Origin: Nocardia neocaledoniensis
GTDB taxonomy: Bacteria; Actinomycetota; Actinomycetes; Mycobacteriales; Mycobacteriaceae
NCBI RefSeq assembly: GCF_003182135.1
Contig: NZ_QGTL01000010.1
Span: 186,001-250,000 of the forward strand
Length of the DNA: 64,000 bases
Direction: 5' to 3'
The translations under genes were made by a program, and so were the position numbers. Position 1 is the stretch's first letter, and each line of letters begins with the position of its first letter. The notes beneath the pieces were generated by a model, which saw only the letters and a list, made by a program, of their open reading frames with translations, did no database searches and had not been told where the DNA came from. Below, piece after piece: positions 15,662 through 24,473 of the stretch.

Positions 15662-16831
15662 GTGGATACCGCCCAGCGAGTGGTCGCGGCCGGAGTGTGC
15701 GCCGTGGCGGTCTCGACGATCTATGCGATCCAACCGGTGCTCGACGAGGTCGGCGGCGATCTGGGACTGGCATCGGACGCGCTGGGGTGGCTCGTCGCGG
15801 CCGGCCAGATCGGCTACTTCGCCGGACTGCTCCTGCTGGTCCCCCTCGCCGATCTGCTCGATCGGCGCCGGCTGATCGTCGGCCACCTACTGCTCACCGC
15901 GATCGGGACGACGCTGGTCGCGCTCGCGCCGAACGCGGTGACCGCGATGGCGGGGTCGGCGATCGCGGGATTCTTCGCGGTGGTCGTGCAGGTGACGGTC
16001 GCGTACGCCGCGGCGGTCAGCGCACCCGGTGAGCGGGGCCGCGCGATCGGCGTGGTCACCTCGGGGGTGGTGCTCGGCATCCTCGGCATCCGGGTCCTCG
16101 CCGGACTACTGAGTGACACGGTCGGCTGGCGGGCGATCTACATCGTGCTCGCCCTGGCCTGTGTGGCGCTCGCGGCAACGGCTCGCCGCCTCCTGCGGCC
16201 GGACCCCAGGAGCCCGGAGCGCCGGTACGTCGAGATCCTGGCTTCGATGGCCCGGCTGACCCGCGATCGGCTCTTCCTCGGCCGCGGGCTGGTGACGTTC
16301 TTCGTCTTCGCCTCCTTCGGCACGCTCTGGAGCGGGCTCGCGTTGCCGCTCAGCGCCGCGCCGTGGTCGCTGAGCGCCGCCGCGATCGGCCTGTTCGGCG
16401 CGTTCGGCCTGGCAGGCGCGCTCGGCGCGACCCGCGCGGGCCGCTGGGCCGATGCCGGCCACGCCAGAACCACCACCGGGTGGTCACTGGTGCTGCTGGC
16501 GGCGTCGTGGCTACTGCTCGGCCGGACCGAACCGACCCTGCTGTTGCTCGTCGTCGGCGTCATCGCCCTCGATTTCGCCGTGCAGGCCGTTCACGTCACC
16601 AGCCAGCATCTGCTGACCAGCTCCTACCCGGACCGGGCGGGCAGTGTCATCGGCGCCTACATGGCGTTCTACTCGCTCGGTTCCGCGCTGGGCGCGGTCA
16701 CCACGGCATGGGCGTACACCACGTGGGGCTGGTGGGCCTCCTGCCTCACCGGCGCCGTGTACGCCGTGGCAGCGCTCGCGACCCACCTCCTGTCCCGCAC
16801 GCCACTCCCGGCGCTCGCCACTCCACGGTGA
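15662..16831 (+). CDS. MFS transporter (drug-efflux type)
   Basis: The roughly 389-residue protein is a 12-helix major facilitator with the loop 2-3 motif PLADLLDRRRLIVG and a motif-C-like helix 5. Its opening (VAVSTIYAIQPVLDEVGGDLG) is typical of the arabinose/multidrug efflux subfamily. I chose the GTG at 15662 because ggagg lies six bases upstream. The ATG at 15656 is too close to that Shine-Dalgarno sequence. The HxlR protein encoded divergently is the likely regulator, suggesting inducible export of a toxic or signalling compound. Confidence 0.85.
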   Translation: MDTAQRVVAAGVCAVAVSTIYAIQPVLDEVGGDLGLASDALGWLVAAGQIGYFAGLLLLVPLADLLDRRRLIVGHLLLTAIGTTLVALAPNAVTAMAGSAIAGFFAVVVQVTVAYAAAVSAPGERGRAIGVVTSGVVLGILGIRVLAGLLSDTVGWRAIYIVLALACVALAATARRLLRPDPRSPERRYVEILASMARLTRDRLFLGRGLVTFFVFASFGTLWSGLALPLSAAPWSLSAAAIGLFGAFGLAGALGATRAGRWADAGHARTTTGWSLVLLAASWLLLGRTEPTLLLLVVGVIALDFAVQAVHVTSQHLLTSSYPDRAGSVIGAYMAFYSLGSALGAVTTAWAYTTWGWWASCLTGAVYAVAALATHLLSRTPLPALATPR

Positions 16832-16952
16832 CCTCCGATCCCACCGTGATCGAACCGTCCGCGCGCGAGTCCGACGTTGCAGTCCATGCCATCTCGCGCG
16901 CGATGCACGCCACGCGCCCGCGCATGTCCCGCATCGCGGACCGCCCTTGGGC

Positions 16953-16958
16953 TAGTGT
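16953..16958 (+). promoter_or_regulatory. Candidate -10 element (TAGTGT) of the FAD oxidoreductase gene
   Basis: The sequence gctagtgtccgag matches the -10 plus start region commonly seen in nocardial and mycobacterial promoters, and would place the transcript start near 16965 and a leader of about 27 bases. No good -35 box is visible. Confidence 0.35.
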
Positions 16959-16991
16959 CCGAGCGAACGCCGCTGGGCGGAAGGAATTCCC

Positions 16992-18554
16992 ATGTCGCTC
17001 TCACGTCGCAGCCTGCTCACCGCCGCCGTGGCCGGTGGCGCGATCGCCGCGCTCGGCGGGCCACGGGCCCAGGCCGCACCGCGCGTCCTTCGCGCGGGCG
17101 ATCCGGACTTCGCGGCGCTTGCCGGTCGCGGATACAACCGCCGCTTCCAGGCCCGGCCCGCCCGGATCTACGTGCCGGCCACAACAGAAGAGGTCCGCGA
17201 CGCGGTGGCGGCAGCGGTCTCCGAGGGTTCACCGCTCGCGGCGCGGTCGGGCGGACACTGTTTCGACGACTTCGTCGACAGTGCGCGCACCGGCGCGATC
17301 ATCGACCTCGGCGAGCTCGACGCCGTCCACTGGGACGACCACCATCGCGCGTTCTCGGTCGCGGCGGGCGCCGACCTCGGCGCGGTGTACGAGGCGCTGC
17401 ACCGGTGGGGCGTCACCGTCCCCGCGGGGATCTGTCTCGGCGTCGGCATGGGTGGCCACGTCTGCGGCGGCGGTTACGGCCCGCTCTCACGCCGGTTCGG
17501 ACTCGTCGCCGATCATCTCGCCGGGGTGGAAGTGGTCACCGTGGACGCCGCGGGCGCGGCGAAAGTCGTTGTCGCGAAGCGGGACGGCCCCGATCACGAT
17601 CTGTGGTGGGCGCACGCCGGCGGCGGTGGCGGCAATGTCGGTGTGGTGACGCGGTTCCTGCTCCGCTCCCCTGACGCCGAGGGCGCCGACCCCGCGCACG
17701 CCCTGCCGAAACCGCCGCGCGAGATGCTCAGCGGACGCGTGATCCTGCCCGTCGCGACAGAGGATTCGTTCGTCCGGTTCGTCGGCAACTACCTGGCCTT
17801 CTTCGAACAGCACAGCGCCCCCGGCGACGAGTTCGCCGGCCTGTACGCGCCGTTGATGATCCGGACCACCGGCACGGCCGCCGCCGAACTGCTCATCCTC
17901 CTCGATGCCGAGACCCTGGACGCCCGGGCACGATTCGACACATTCGTGCGGGCCGTCACCGACGGCGTGTTCCCACCCGCGATCGCCCTGCCGGTCGCCC
18001 AGCTGCCCTATCCGGAGACCGTGCGCCGGGTCTACTACGCCAAAGCCCCGAGTTCGGTACGGGTGAAGGTCAAGTCCGCCTACCTGCGCAGGGCCTACAC
18101 ACCCGAGCAGTTGCGCATCTTCTACCGCTACCTCGTCGATCCCCGATTCCTCGGTGAGTCCCAGCTCGAGTTCCTGCCGTTCGGCGGCGCGATCAACGCC
18201 GTCGCGTCCGGCGCGACCGCGATGCCTGCCCGGGACTGCTTCATGAAGATGCTGATCCACGCCGCCTGGCGGCTACCCGGCGACGACGACCGGTACCTGC
18301 GGTGGGCCCGCGAGATGTATCGCGACGTGCACGCCGGCACCGGCGGCGTCCCGATCCCGGACGAGACCTACGGCGGCAGCTACATCAACTATCCCGACGG
18401 CGATCTGGCCGATCCCGCGTGGAACACCTCCGGGATCCCGTGGCACACCTTCTATTACCGCGACAACTATCCGCGGCTGCGCCGGATCACGGCGGAGTGG
18501 GACCCGGGAAACGTCTTCACCCACCAGCTCTCGATCGGCAGATCCGACTGGTGA
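16992..18554 (+). CDS. Secreted berberine-bridge-type FAD oxidoreductase (bicovalent flavin)
   Basis: This 520-residue oxidase starts with a Tat signal (MSLSRRSLLTAAVAGGAIAA, cleavage near AQA-AP). The PCMH FAD domain has SGGHCFDDF with His89 and GICLGVGMGGHVCGGGYG with Cys148, the two attachment sites for bicovalently bound FAD in berberine-bridge-like enzymes. The C-terminal BBE segment (YINYPDGDL, WHTFYYRDNYPRL) closes the protein. Such enzymes oxidise sugars, alcohols or secondary metabolites and yield hydrogen peroxide. RBS aaggaa is in place. The substrate is unknown. Tat export fits a flavin loaded before secretion. Confidence 0.86.
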   Translation: MSLSRRSLLTAAVAGGAIAALGGPRAQAAPRVLRAGDPDFAALAGRGYNRRFQARPARIYVPATTEEVRDAVAAAVSEGSPLAARSGGHCFDDFVDSARTGAIIDLGELDAVHWDDHHRAFSVAAGADLGAVYEALHRWGVTVPAGICLGVGMGGHVCGGGYGPLSRRFGLVADHLAGVEVVTVDAAGAAKVVVAKRDGPDHDLWWAHAGGGGGNVGVVTRFLLRSPDAEGADPAHALPKPPREMLSGRVILPVATEDSFVRFVGNYLAFFEQHSAPGDEFAGLYAPLMIRTTGTAAAELLILLDAETLDARARFDTFVRAVTDGVFPPAIALPVAQLPYPETVRRVYYAKAPSSVRVKVKSAYLRRAYTPEQLRIFYRYLVDPRFLGESQLEFLPFGGAINAVASGATAMPARDCFMKMLIHAAWRLPGDDDRYLRWAREMYRDVHAGTGGVPIPDETYGGSYINYPDGDLADPAWNTSGIPWHTFYYRDNYPRLRRITAEWDPGNVFTHQLSIGRSDW

Positions 18555-18561
18555 CCATTTC

Positions 18562-19380
18562 TCAGGTGAGGGCGAGGACCCGGCACGGTCCCCCGGTGCC
18601 GCCGGCGTGTTTGGGCGCGCCGACGACGACAGTCGCGCCCGACGGCGGGACGGCGGCGAGCGCGGCCAGCATCTCCACGCCGTAGCGACCGGCGCCGAGC
18701 AGGGCGGTGTGCGCGCCGTAGTCGGGATCCGCGCCGCAGTCCAGGCTCAGGGTGTCGACGCCGGCGCCGGCGATGCCACATTGCGTCACCAGGTACTCCA
18801 CGGCCTCGGCCGCGAATCCCGGGGCGTGCGGCACCCCGCGCGCGTCCAGGTTCAGGAAGGTCGACGGGTCACCGAGCCGCCCCTCCCACCCGGAGTACAT
18901 CGCCACGAACGCCCGGTCTGGGATCTCCCCGTGCTCGGTCCGCCACCGGTCGATGTCGGCGACCGTCACCACGGCGTCGGCGTCGTTCGCGGCCTTCGCG
19001 CTGATGTCGAGGACGACGAGCGGCGCGACGAGGTCGTCGACCGCGAGCGCGTCGGTCGTCGCGCCGTCGGCGATCCGGTGCGCGGGCGCGTCGAGATGAG
19101 TGCCCGTGTGCTCCCAGTAGCCGAGCGCGAACTGCCCGAACCCGCCCACCGCGTGCCAGGCCACCGGCACCATGGCCATCGGCGGATTGCCCGGCCACAC
19201 CGGCAGTCCCGGCGACAGCGTGTGCGTCAGATCGACCACGCCACCGGTCCGTGGCGCGGCCGCCGCACGTGCCGGGACGACCGCGGCCAGCGCGGCGCCA
19301 CCCGCCCAGCCGAGCAGCGTGCGGCGGCTCGGTCGCGGCCCGGCACTGCCCGCGAGACGAACGATCTCCGGCGAGCACAT
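18562..19380 (-). CDS. Cyclase-family metal hydrolase (kynurenine formamidase-like), exported
   Basis: The 272-residue protein carries a twin-arginine-like leader (RPSRRTLLGWAGGAALAAVVPARA) and then the cyclase-family fold. The metal-binding motif HTGTHLDAPAH lies near residue 112, and GVDTLSLDCGADPDY near the C-terminus. Family members hydrolyse cyclic or formylated amides and lactones, kynurenine formamidase and isatin hydrolase being examples. It ends seven bases from the stop of the convergent FAD oxidoreductase gene. Both products are exported, so they may meet the same extracellular substrate, but this is inference from proximity. Confidence 0.8.
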   Translation of the reverse strand: MCSPEIVRLAGSAGPRPSRRTLLGWAGGAALAAVVPARAAAAPRTGGVVDLTHTLSPGLPVWPGNPPMAMVPVAWHAVGGFGQFALGYWEHTGTHLDAPAHRIADGATTDALAVDDLVAPLVVLDISAKAANDADAVVTVADIDRWRTEHGEIPDRAFVAMYSGWEGRLGDPSTFLNLDARGVPHAPGFAAEAVEYLVTQCGIAGAGVDTLSLDCGADPDYGAHTALLGAGRYGVEMLAALAAVPPSGATVVVGAPKHAGGTGGPCRVLALT

Positions 19381-19431
19381 CGGCTCAAGATAGCCCAGCG
19401 CACGAGACGGACACCGCGAATCGGGCGCGTG

Positions 19432-20244
19432 TCAGGACCGGGAGAACTCCGAGGCCCGCCGCACCTGATCCGGGGTGAGCTTTACGCCGGTGTACAGGGC
19501 GAATTGTTCGGCGGCCTGCAGCGCGATGACCTCGGCGCCGGTGATGACGGGAACGCCGGCCGCGCGGGCGGCGAGGATGAGCGGCGTTTCGGCGGGCAGG
19601 GCGACCACGTCGAAGACGGTGGCGGCCTCCGCGATCGTGACGTCGGCGAAGGACTGGACGTCGGCGTCGGGGCCCTGCATCCCGAGGGGCGTGACATTGA
19701 CGAGCACCCGTGCCCGCCGGTCGCCGACCTCGGAAGTCCAGCGCGCGCCGTACTGTTGCGCGAGGGCACGGCCGGTGGTCTCGTTGCGCGCGACCACCGT
19801 GAGGTCCCGGAAGCCGGCGCCGGCGAAGGCCGCGAGGACCGCCTTGGCCATGCCGCCGCTCCCACGCAACAGGACCGACGCGGTCGGGTCGACCTCGTGC
19901 GTGCGCAGCAGTGAGGCCACCGCGAGGTAGTCGGTGTTGTAGGCCGTGAGCACACCGTCGTCGTTGACGATCGTGTTCACCGAGTCGATCGCCGTGGCAC
20001 TGTCGTGCATCCGGTCGACGAGGGGAATCACGGCCTCCTTGAACGGCATCGACACCGACGCGCCGCGGATCGGCAGGCCGCGTACGCCGGCCACCGCCTG
20101 CTCGATGTCGACCGGGGCGAAGGCCTTGTACACGTAGTCCAGCCCGAGTTCGTCGTAGAGGTAGTTGTGGAAGCGCGTGCCGATATTGCTCGGCCGCGCC
20201 GCGAACGAGACGCACAACTGCATGTCCTTGTTCAGGATCGGCAC
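19432..20244 (-). CDS. Shikimate 5-dehydrogenase-like protein
   Basis: The 270-residue cytoplasmic dehydrogenase has the N-terminal substrate domain with SVSMPFKEAVIPLVD (lysine of the catalytic Lys-Asp pair) and SVNTIVNDDG, then AYNTDYLAV, and a Rossmann NAD(P) site LLRGSGGMAKAVLAAF. The usual SxS substrate motif near the N-terminus is replaced (VSFAARPSNIG). This marks the AroE-like branch of uncertain substrate rather than the housekeeping AroE of aromatic amino-acid synthesis. Quinate or aminoshikimate-type substrates are possible. Confidence 0.8.
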   Translation of the reverse strand: MPILNKDMQLCVSFAARPSNIGTRFHNYLYDELGLDYVYKAFAPVDIEQAVAGVRGLPIRGASVSMPFKEAVIPLVDRMHDSATAIDSVNTIVNDDGVLTAYNTDYLAVASLLRTHEVDPTASVLLRGSGGMAKAVLAAFAGAGFRDLTVVARNETTGRALAQQYGARWTSEVGDRRARVLVNVTPLGMQGPDADVQSFADVTIAEAATVFDVVALPAETPLILAARAAGVPVITGAEVIALQAAEQFALYTGVKLTPDQVRRASEFSRS

Positions 20245-20330
20245 GGGGGCTCCTTCCGTCGTCGGCCCGAATCTACCGACGCGGTCCCGGCCCGCACGGC
20301 AACCGGGTGAACCGATGCCGCAAACCGAGC

Positions 20331-20426
20331 GCTAAGTTACTGTTCATTCGCCCGAATAGGCCGGTCAATAACGTTTTCGGAAACCGCTTTCGTCGATGAA
20401 CATCGATGCTAAGTTACTCTCCATTC
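20331..20426 (+). repeat. Direct repeat upstream of lcp, two copies 77 bp apart
   Basis: GCTAAGTTACT occurs at 20331-20341 and again at 20408-20418. Extended to 19 bases, 17 match (both end cattc). The copies lie 77 bases apart, about seven helical turns, and the second ends about 75 bases before the lcp start. They are candidate binding sites for a regulator of rubber degradation. No TetR-type lcp regulator gene is adjacent. Confidence 0.6.
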
Positions 20427-20501
20427 CAACACGCCACCGGCCAGGAACTGTCTGTTCACCGGCGTCGGAGGTGTCACGTACTCAATGAGGAGACGACGGC
20501 G

Positions 20502-21746
20502 ATGGATGGACTCAACAGGCGCGACGCGTTGAAGGTCGGCGGAATGCTGGGGGCATTCGGTGCCCTCACACTGACCACCACCCCGGTCCGGGCCGAACCA
20601 TGGAGCTGGTCACCCCGGGACTCGGTCGCCGGTTCCGGCGCGGGCGCCGACCCGATGACTGTCTGGGACCCCGAGGCCGACGGCGTGGTCGCCGGCCTGA
20701 TCGACCGCGGCGAGGTCCCGCGGGTGAACGAACTGCTGCGGACCTGGACCAGGAACGGTCACGCGCTGCCGGACGGATTGCCCTCGGAACTCCGCGATTT
20801 CATGGAATACGCCCGGCGGTTGCCGCACTGGGCCGATCCGGCGCAGCTGGACACCGCCATCCAGTTCAACAAGAAGCGCGGGCTCTACCTCGGGGTCCTC
20901 TACGGCTTCGCCAGCGGCATGATGAGCACCGTCATCCCGAAGGAGGCACGCGCGGTCTACTACTCCAAGGGCGGCCACGACCTCAAGGACCGCATCTCCA
21001 AGACCGCCAAGCTCGGCTACGACATCGGCAGCAACAACGCCTACGGTCCCGACGGGGAAATGGTCGTCACCTGCGTCAAAACCCGCCTCGTGCACGCCGC
21101 CGTGCGGCATCTGCTGCCGCAGTCACCGCACTGGGTCCATTCGGCCGAGGAGGACGTCCCGATCAGCCAGAACGACATCATGGTCACCTGGCACAGCCTG
21201 CCCACCACGGTCATGAAGCACCTCACCGCGTGGAAGGTGCCGATCCCCGCGCACGAATCGGCGGCGTTCCTGCACTCGTGGCAGGTCGCCGCGCACCTGC
21301 TCGGGGTGCGCGACGAGTACATCCCGAACTCGTGGGCCTCGGCGAATTCCCAAGCGGCGCAAGTCCTCGACCCCATCATCGCCGCCACCCCCGAAGGCGC
21401 CAAGCTCGCCGACCGGCTGCTGGGTCTCGGCGCCAACATCGACTTCGCGTTGCTCAGCAAGCCGGTCCTCGGCGCGTTCACCCGCTTCCTGCTCGGCGAC
21501 ACGATCGCCGACGGGCTGTCCATTCCGCGGGAGCCGGTCTGGGATCCGCTGCTGCGCTTCAGCTGGGGACCGTTCATCGCCGTGCGCGAAGGACTGCTCA
21601 GCGCCGTGCCCCCGCTCGGCGACCCGTACTGGCTGCTCGACGAATTCCTGCGCAAGGCGGCGCTGATCTACCTGTCCGAGCTGCGGATGCCGATCAGCAT
21701 CGAGATCCCGACCATGAACCGGGACATGTCCCAACCGCACCGCTGA
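20502..21746 (+). CDS. lcp: Latex clearing protein (rubber oxygenase), secreted b-type haem enzyme
   Basis: Lcp cleaves poly(cis-1,4-isoprene) outside the cell into oligo-isoprenoid aldehydes and ketones. The 414-residue protein has a Tat signal (MDGLNRRDALKVGGMLGAFG, cleavage near VRA-EP) and matches Streptomyces Lcp closely. It has SRD-like SPRDSVAGSGAG, then YYSKGGHDLKDRISKTAKLG and VVTCVKTRLVHAAVRHLLPQ. By count the key residues are Arg164, Lys167, Thr168 and proximal haem ligand His198, the same numbers as in LcpK30. The start at 20502 has gaggag upstream. Longer in-frame starts would bury the Tat signal. A small secreted protein gene follows 26 bases later. Confidence 0.93.
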   Translation: MDGLNRRDALKVGGMLGAFGALTLTTTPVRAEPWSWSPRDSVAGSGAGADPMTVWDPEADGVVAGLIDRGEVPRVNELLRTWTRNGHALPDGLPSELRDFMEYARRLPHWADPAQLDTAIQFNKKRGLYLGVLYGFASGMMSTVIPKEARAVYYSKGGHDLKDRISKTAKLGYDIGSNNAYGPDGEMVVTCVKTRLVHAAVRHLLPQSPHWVHSAEEDVPISQNDIMVTWHSLPTTVMKHLTAWKVPIPAHESAAFLHSWQVAAHLLGVRDEYIPNSWASANSQAAQVLDPIIAATPEGAKLADRLLGLGANIDFALLSKPVLGAFTRFLLGDTIADGLSIPREPVWDPLLRFSWGPFIAVREGLLSAVPPLGDPYWLLDEFLRKAALIYLSELRMPISIEIPTMNRDMSQPHR

Positions 21747-21772
21747 CCCACTCCGAACGAAGGAAAGACCTC

Positions 21773-22093
21773 ATGCGAAACACCCTCGGCCTCGCCTCGT
21801 GCCTCGCGGCGGCGGCACTCGTCGCCACCGCGCCGACCGCGACGGCGGGCCCCGCGCCCGCGCCCGTCGCCGACACCGGTTCCGCCGCAGTGGATCTGGG
21901 CTCGACCGCGGCGAACTCGATCGTCCAGTTGGCCCGCGACGGCGACATCATCGGGGTGATCGTCCTGCTTGGTATCACGCCCCTGCACATGCTGACCAGC
22001 GGGATCTGCGACCTCGCCACCCTGTCGGCCCTGCCCGACCCGTGCTCGTCGGGAACGACGCGCTACCAGGCGGCGAGCGAGTACACCGGCTGA
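21773..22093 (+). CDS. Small secreted protein encoded directly behind lcp
   Basis: This 106-residue protein has a Sec signal peptide (MRNTLGLASCLAAAALVATA, cleavage after ATA), leaving about 80 residues. The mature part has a hydrophobic stretch (IIGVIVLLGITPLHML), two or three cysteines (SGICDLATLSALPDPC) and a polar tail. The RBS gaaggaaag is well placed, 26 bases after the lcp stop, so it is almost certainly cotranscribed. I do not recognise a family. It is not OxiA or OxiB, the dehydrogenase subunits next to lcp in Streptomyces. A role in binding hydrophobic rubber or stabilising Lcp is possible but speculative. Confidence 0.75.
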   Translation: MRNTLGLASCLAAAALVATAPTATAGPAPAPVADTGSAAVDLGSTAANSIVQLARDGDIIGVIVLLGITPLHMLTSGICDLATLSALPDPCSSGTTRYQAASEYTG

Positions 22094-22145
22094 GCGCGTC
22101 GCTGCCGACCGTCGGGTCCCGCCCCCGAGTAGCGTGGAAGGGAGG

Positions 22146-22922
22146 ATGGGAGACTCGGTGGAAGACGCGTTCCAGCGCAGACCGGAGGAACCTCGGCACC
22201 ACGGTGGCGCCGAGGCAGGCGGTTCGCTGGTCGGGGGCGTCGGCCTGGTCTGCACCACGGCGGTGCGGCTGACCGCGACCGACGGCTGCGCGGTCGCGTT
22301 GCTCAGCGCGCGGTCCTCGGCGCGCGAGCTCGTCTACGCCACCGACGCGACCGCTCAGCAGGTCGACGAACTGCAATTCGTCGTCGGCGAGGGTCCGTGT
22401 CTGGACGCCTACCGCACCGACCGGCCCCACTTGTGGCCGGACATGTCCGCGCCGGGGACCGCGACGCGCTGGCCCGCCTTCACCGCCGAGGTCGTCGCGC
22501 TGGGCGTCCACGCGATCTACGCCTTTCCCATACCCGGCAACGGCAGCCCGCTCGGCGTGCTCGAATTGCACCGTCTCACCACGGGCGGGCTGAGCACCGC
22601 CGAAGAGGAATCCGGGCTGGCGTGTGCCACCGCCATCGGCCGCCTCCTGGAATCCGATGTCGATCGCCTGGCCGTCGCGACGGCGCTGGACGACCCGGGA
22701 CTCGTCGTCGGCGCCGACGACGAGTTCTCCCGCGCACTGGTCTTCAACGCCTCCGGCATGGTCGCCGTGCAGCTCGCGGTGTCGGCGGACGAGGGGCTGG
22801 CGCGGCTGCGCGCGTACTGTTTCGCCAACGGCAGACCGATCAGCGAGGTGGCCGCCGACATCGTGGCACGCAGACTCTCCCTGCGAGATCAGCGCGACAT
22901 CCGCGGAGGACAGGGCGGATGA
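22146..22922 (+). CDS. GAF-ANTAR regulator
   Basis: The 258-residue protein has a GAF sensor domain (residues about 25-170: GCAVALLSARSS, QFVVGEGPCLDAY, HAIYAFPIP, GVLELHR) and a C-terminal ANTAR domain (VFNASGMVAVQLAVSADEGL, LRAYCFANGRPISEVA). ANTAR domains bind paired RNA hairpins and prevent transcription termination. The GAF domain presumably senses a small ligand or redox state. The start is uncertain: GTG 22158 has the best Shine-Dalgarno spacing (gggag), while ATG 22146 is used here. Its stop overlaps the ATG of a second GAF-ANTAR gene. Confidence 0.84.
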   Translation: MGDSVEDAFQRRPEEPRHHGGAEAGGSLVGGVGLVCTTAVRLTATDGCAVALLSARSSARELVYATDATAQQVDELQFVVGEGPCLDAYRTDRPHLWPDMSAPGTATRWPAFTAEVVALGVHAIYAFPIPGNGSPLGVLELHRLTTGGLSTAEEESGLACATAIGRLLESDVDRLAVATALDDPGLVVGADDEFSRALVFNASGMVAVQLAVSADEGLARLRAYCFANGRPISEVAADIVARRLSLRDQRDIRGGQGG

Positions 22923-23698
22923 ACACCGCGCGGACCCGGCTCGCCATCGCGGACCTGACCGCGACCCTGGCCACCGAATTCGACGTTCCGGCCCTGCTGC
23001 ACGCGGTCGCTCTGCACGCCCAGCGGTGTTTCGACGCGCACTGCGCTGCGATCGTGCTGCACGGCAGGCGCGCGGCGGGCAACGCCGGTCTGCACATCGT
23101 CGCCGCGGCCGCCCGCGACGACTCCCCCGCCGATCCTCGCCTTCACACGGTCGGCCCGGGACTGGCCAGCGCCCGTGACGGTGCCGTCGCGATGATCGCC
23201 GACCTCGACGATTCGGCCGGTGACGACCGGTGGCCCGAGTATCGTGCGCGGGCCAGGGAAGCGGGCCTGCGATCGGTGCGGGCGTTCCCGGTCAGGGCCA
23301 TGGCGGTGCCCCTGGGCGCGGTGGTCGTGCACGCCGACGAACCGTGGGGTACGCGGCGGCCCGACGACTTCGGGCAGATCCTGGCCGACCTCACCGCGAT
23401 CGCCCTGTCGACGAGCCAGGGCGGCCGCCGGGTGACGGCCACCGACACCGTCGACACAGTGCTCAACGGGACGGCCGTGATCGCGACCGCGGTCGGCATT
23501 CTCGCCGAGTACTTCGACCGCGACGTCGATGCCGCGCGACTGCGACTGCACCGGCTGGCGCGGGCTCATCAGCGCACACCGACCGCGCAGGCCGCTGCCG
23601 TGGTGCGCGCGCAGGAGGTCTTCCCCGCCGATCCCGGCGCCGAACCGGCCCTGCATCTGCCTCCGGACCTGGCGCCACCGACCTCCATCGGCCGGTGA
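22919..23698 (+). CDS. Second GAF-ANTAR regulator, coupled to the first
   Basis: This 259-residue protein repeats the architecture of its upstream neighbour. The GAF region spans residues about 10-155 (ATLATEFDVPALLHAV, VRAFPVRAMAVPLGAVVVHA), and the ANTAR domain follows residue 185 (GTAVIATAVGILAEYFD, ARLRLHRLARAHQRT). It starts within the upstream stop (ATGA), so the two are made together and may form heterodimers. Their sequences are clearly different, so this is not a recent duplication. The gene converges on a PAS-ANTAR gene with 12 bases between stops. Confidence 0.84.
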   Translation: MNTARTRLAIADLTATLATEFDVPALLHAVALHAQRCFDAHCAAIVLHGRRAAGNAGLHIVAAAARDDSPADPRLHTVGPGLASARDGAVAMIADLDDSAGDDRWPEYRARAREAGLRSVRAFPVRAMAVPLGAVVVHADEPWGTRRPDDFGQILADLTAIALSTSQGGRRVTATDTVDTVLNGTAVIATAVGILAEYFDRDVDAARLRLHRLARAHQRTPTAQAAAVVRAQEVFPADPGAEPALHLPPDLAPPTSIGR

Positions 23699-23710
23699 CG
23701 CGTGGCAGGC

Positions 23711-24397
23711 TCAGGGCAGCGGATCGCTCTCGATGTTCTGGTGCACGGTGAGCAGCACGTGATCGAGGCGGGTGCGCAATCTGACCTCGTCACCCGACAG
23801 GGTCGGTAGCTCCGCGACGACGCGTTCGGCGATCGTCTTGAGCTTGATGTTGGTCTCTTGCGAACGCCAGCGCAGTACCCGGAAGGCCTGGTCGGCGGTG
23901 ATGCCGTAGGCGAGCATCAACGCGCCCTTGGCCTGCTCGATGACGACCCTGGCCTCCAGCAGCCGGGGCAGGGTGTTGTCGATCGCCTCGCGGCGGTACC
24001 CGTCCGCGGTGTCGGAGACGTCGACGTAGTAGCCCTCGGTGCCGACCACCGTGCCGTCGTCGTCGACCAGCAGGTCCGACACCACCAGCACGTCGCGCAC
24101 CCGGCCGTGGGTGTCGACGATGCGGTGCCTGCTCGAGAACGCGCCGCCGTCCTCGACCGAGGTGATCGTGGCTGCGACGCGCTCACGGTCTTCGGGGTGC
24201 TTGTGGGCGAGCAGCAGCTCGGTGGTCGGCTCGGTGCCCGCAGGGTAACCGTGCATCGCGGCCACCTCGTCCGACCATTCCCACCGGCGCGAACCGAAGT
24301 GATACCGGAAACGTCCGACAAGCAGCGAATCTCCCACTCCCACGACTTGCTCCACGAGAGCACGTTCGGCTCGGGACGTCTGCGCACGGTCTGTCAT
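23711..24397 (-). CDS. PAS-ANTAR regulator
   Basis: The 228-residue protein has a PAS_3-type fold (residues about 28-135: FGSRRWEWSDEVAAMHGYPA, HPEDRERVAATI, VRDVLVVSDLLVDDDG) followed by an ANTAR domain (LPRLLEARVVIEQAKGALML, FRVLRWRSQETN). Such proteins couple sensing of a cofactor or ligand to RNA antitermination. It is the third consecutive ANTAR gene. The tail after the ANTAR domain (residues about 195-228) is short and carries no further domain. Confidence 0.86.
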   Translation of the reverse strand: MTDRAQTSRAERALVEQVVGVGDSLLVGRFRYHFGSRRWEWSDEVAAMHGYPAGTEPTTELLLAHKHPEDRERVAATITSVEDGGAFSSRHRIVDTHGRVRDVLVVSDLLVDDDGTVVGTEGYYVDVSDTADGYRREAIDNTLPRLLEARVVIEQAKGALMLAYGITADQAFRVLRWRSQETNIKLKTIAERVVAELPTLSGDEVRLRTRLDHVLLTVHQNIESDPLP

Positions 24398-24473
24398 ACC
24401 TGCGATTATTCACCCTGGGGAACCATCGGCCGGTCACCTTTGGACGACGTCTTCGTCCGCCGGCGGCGCACCG

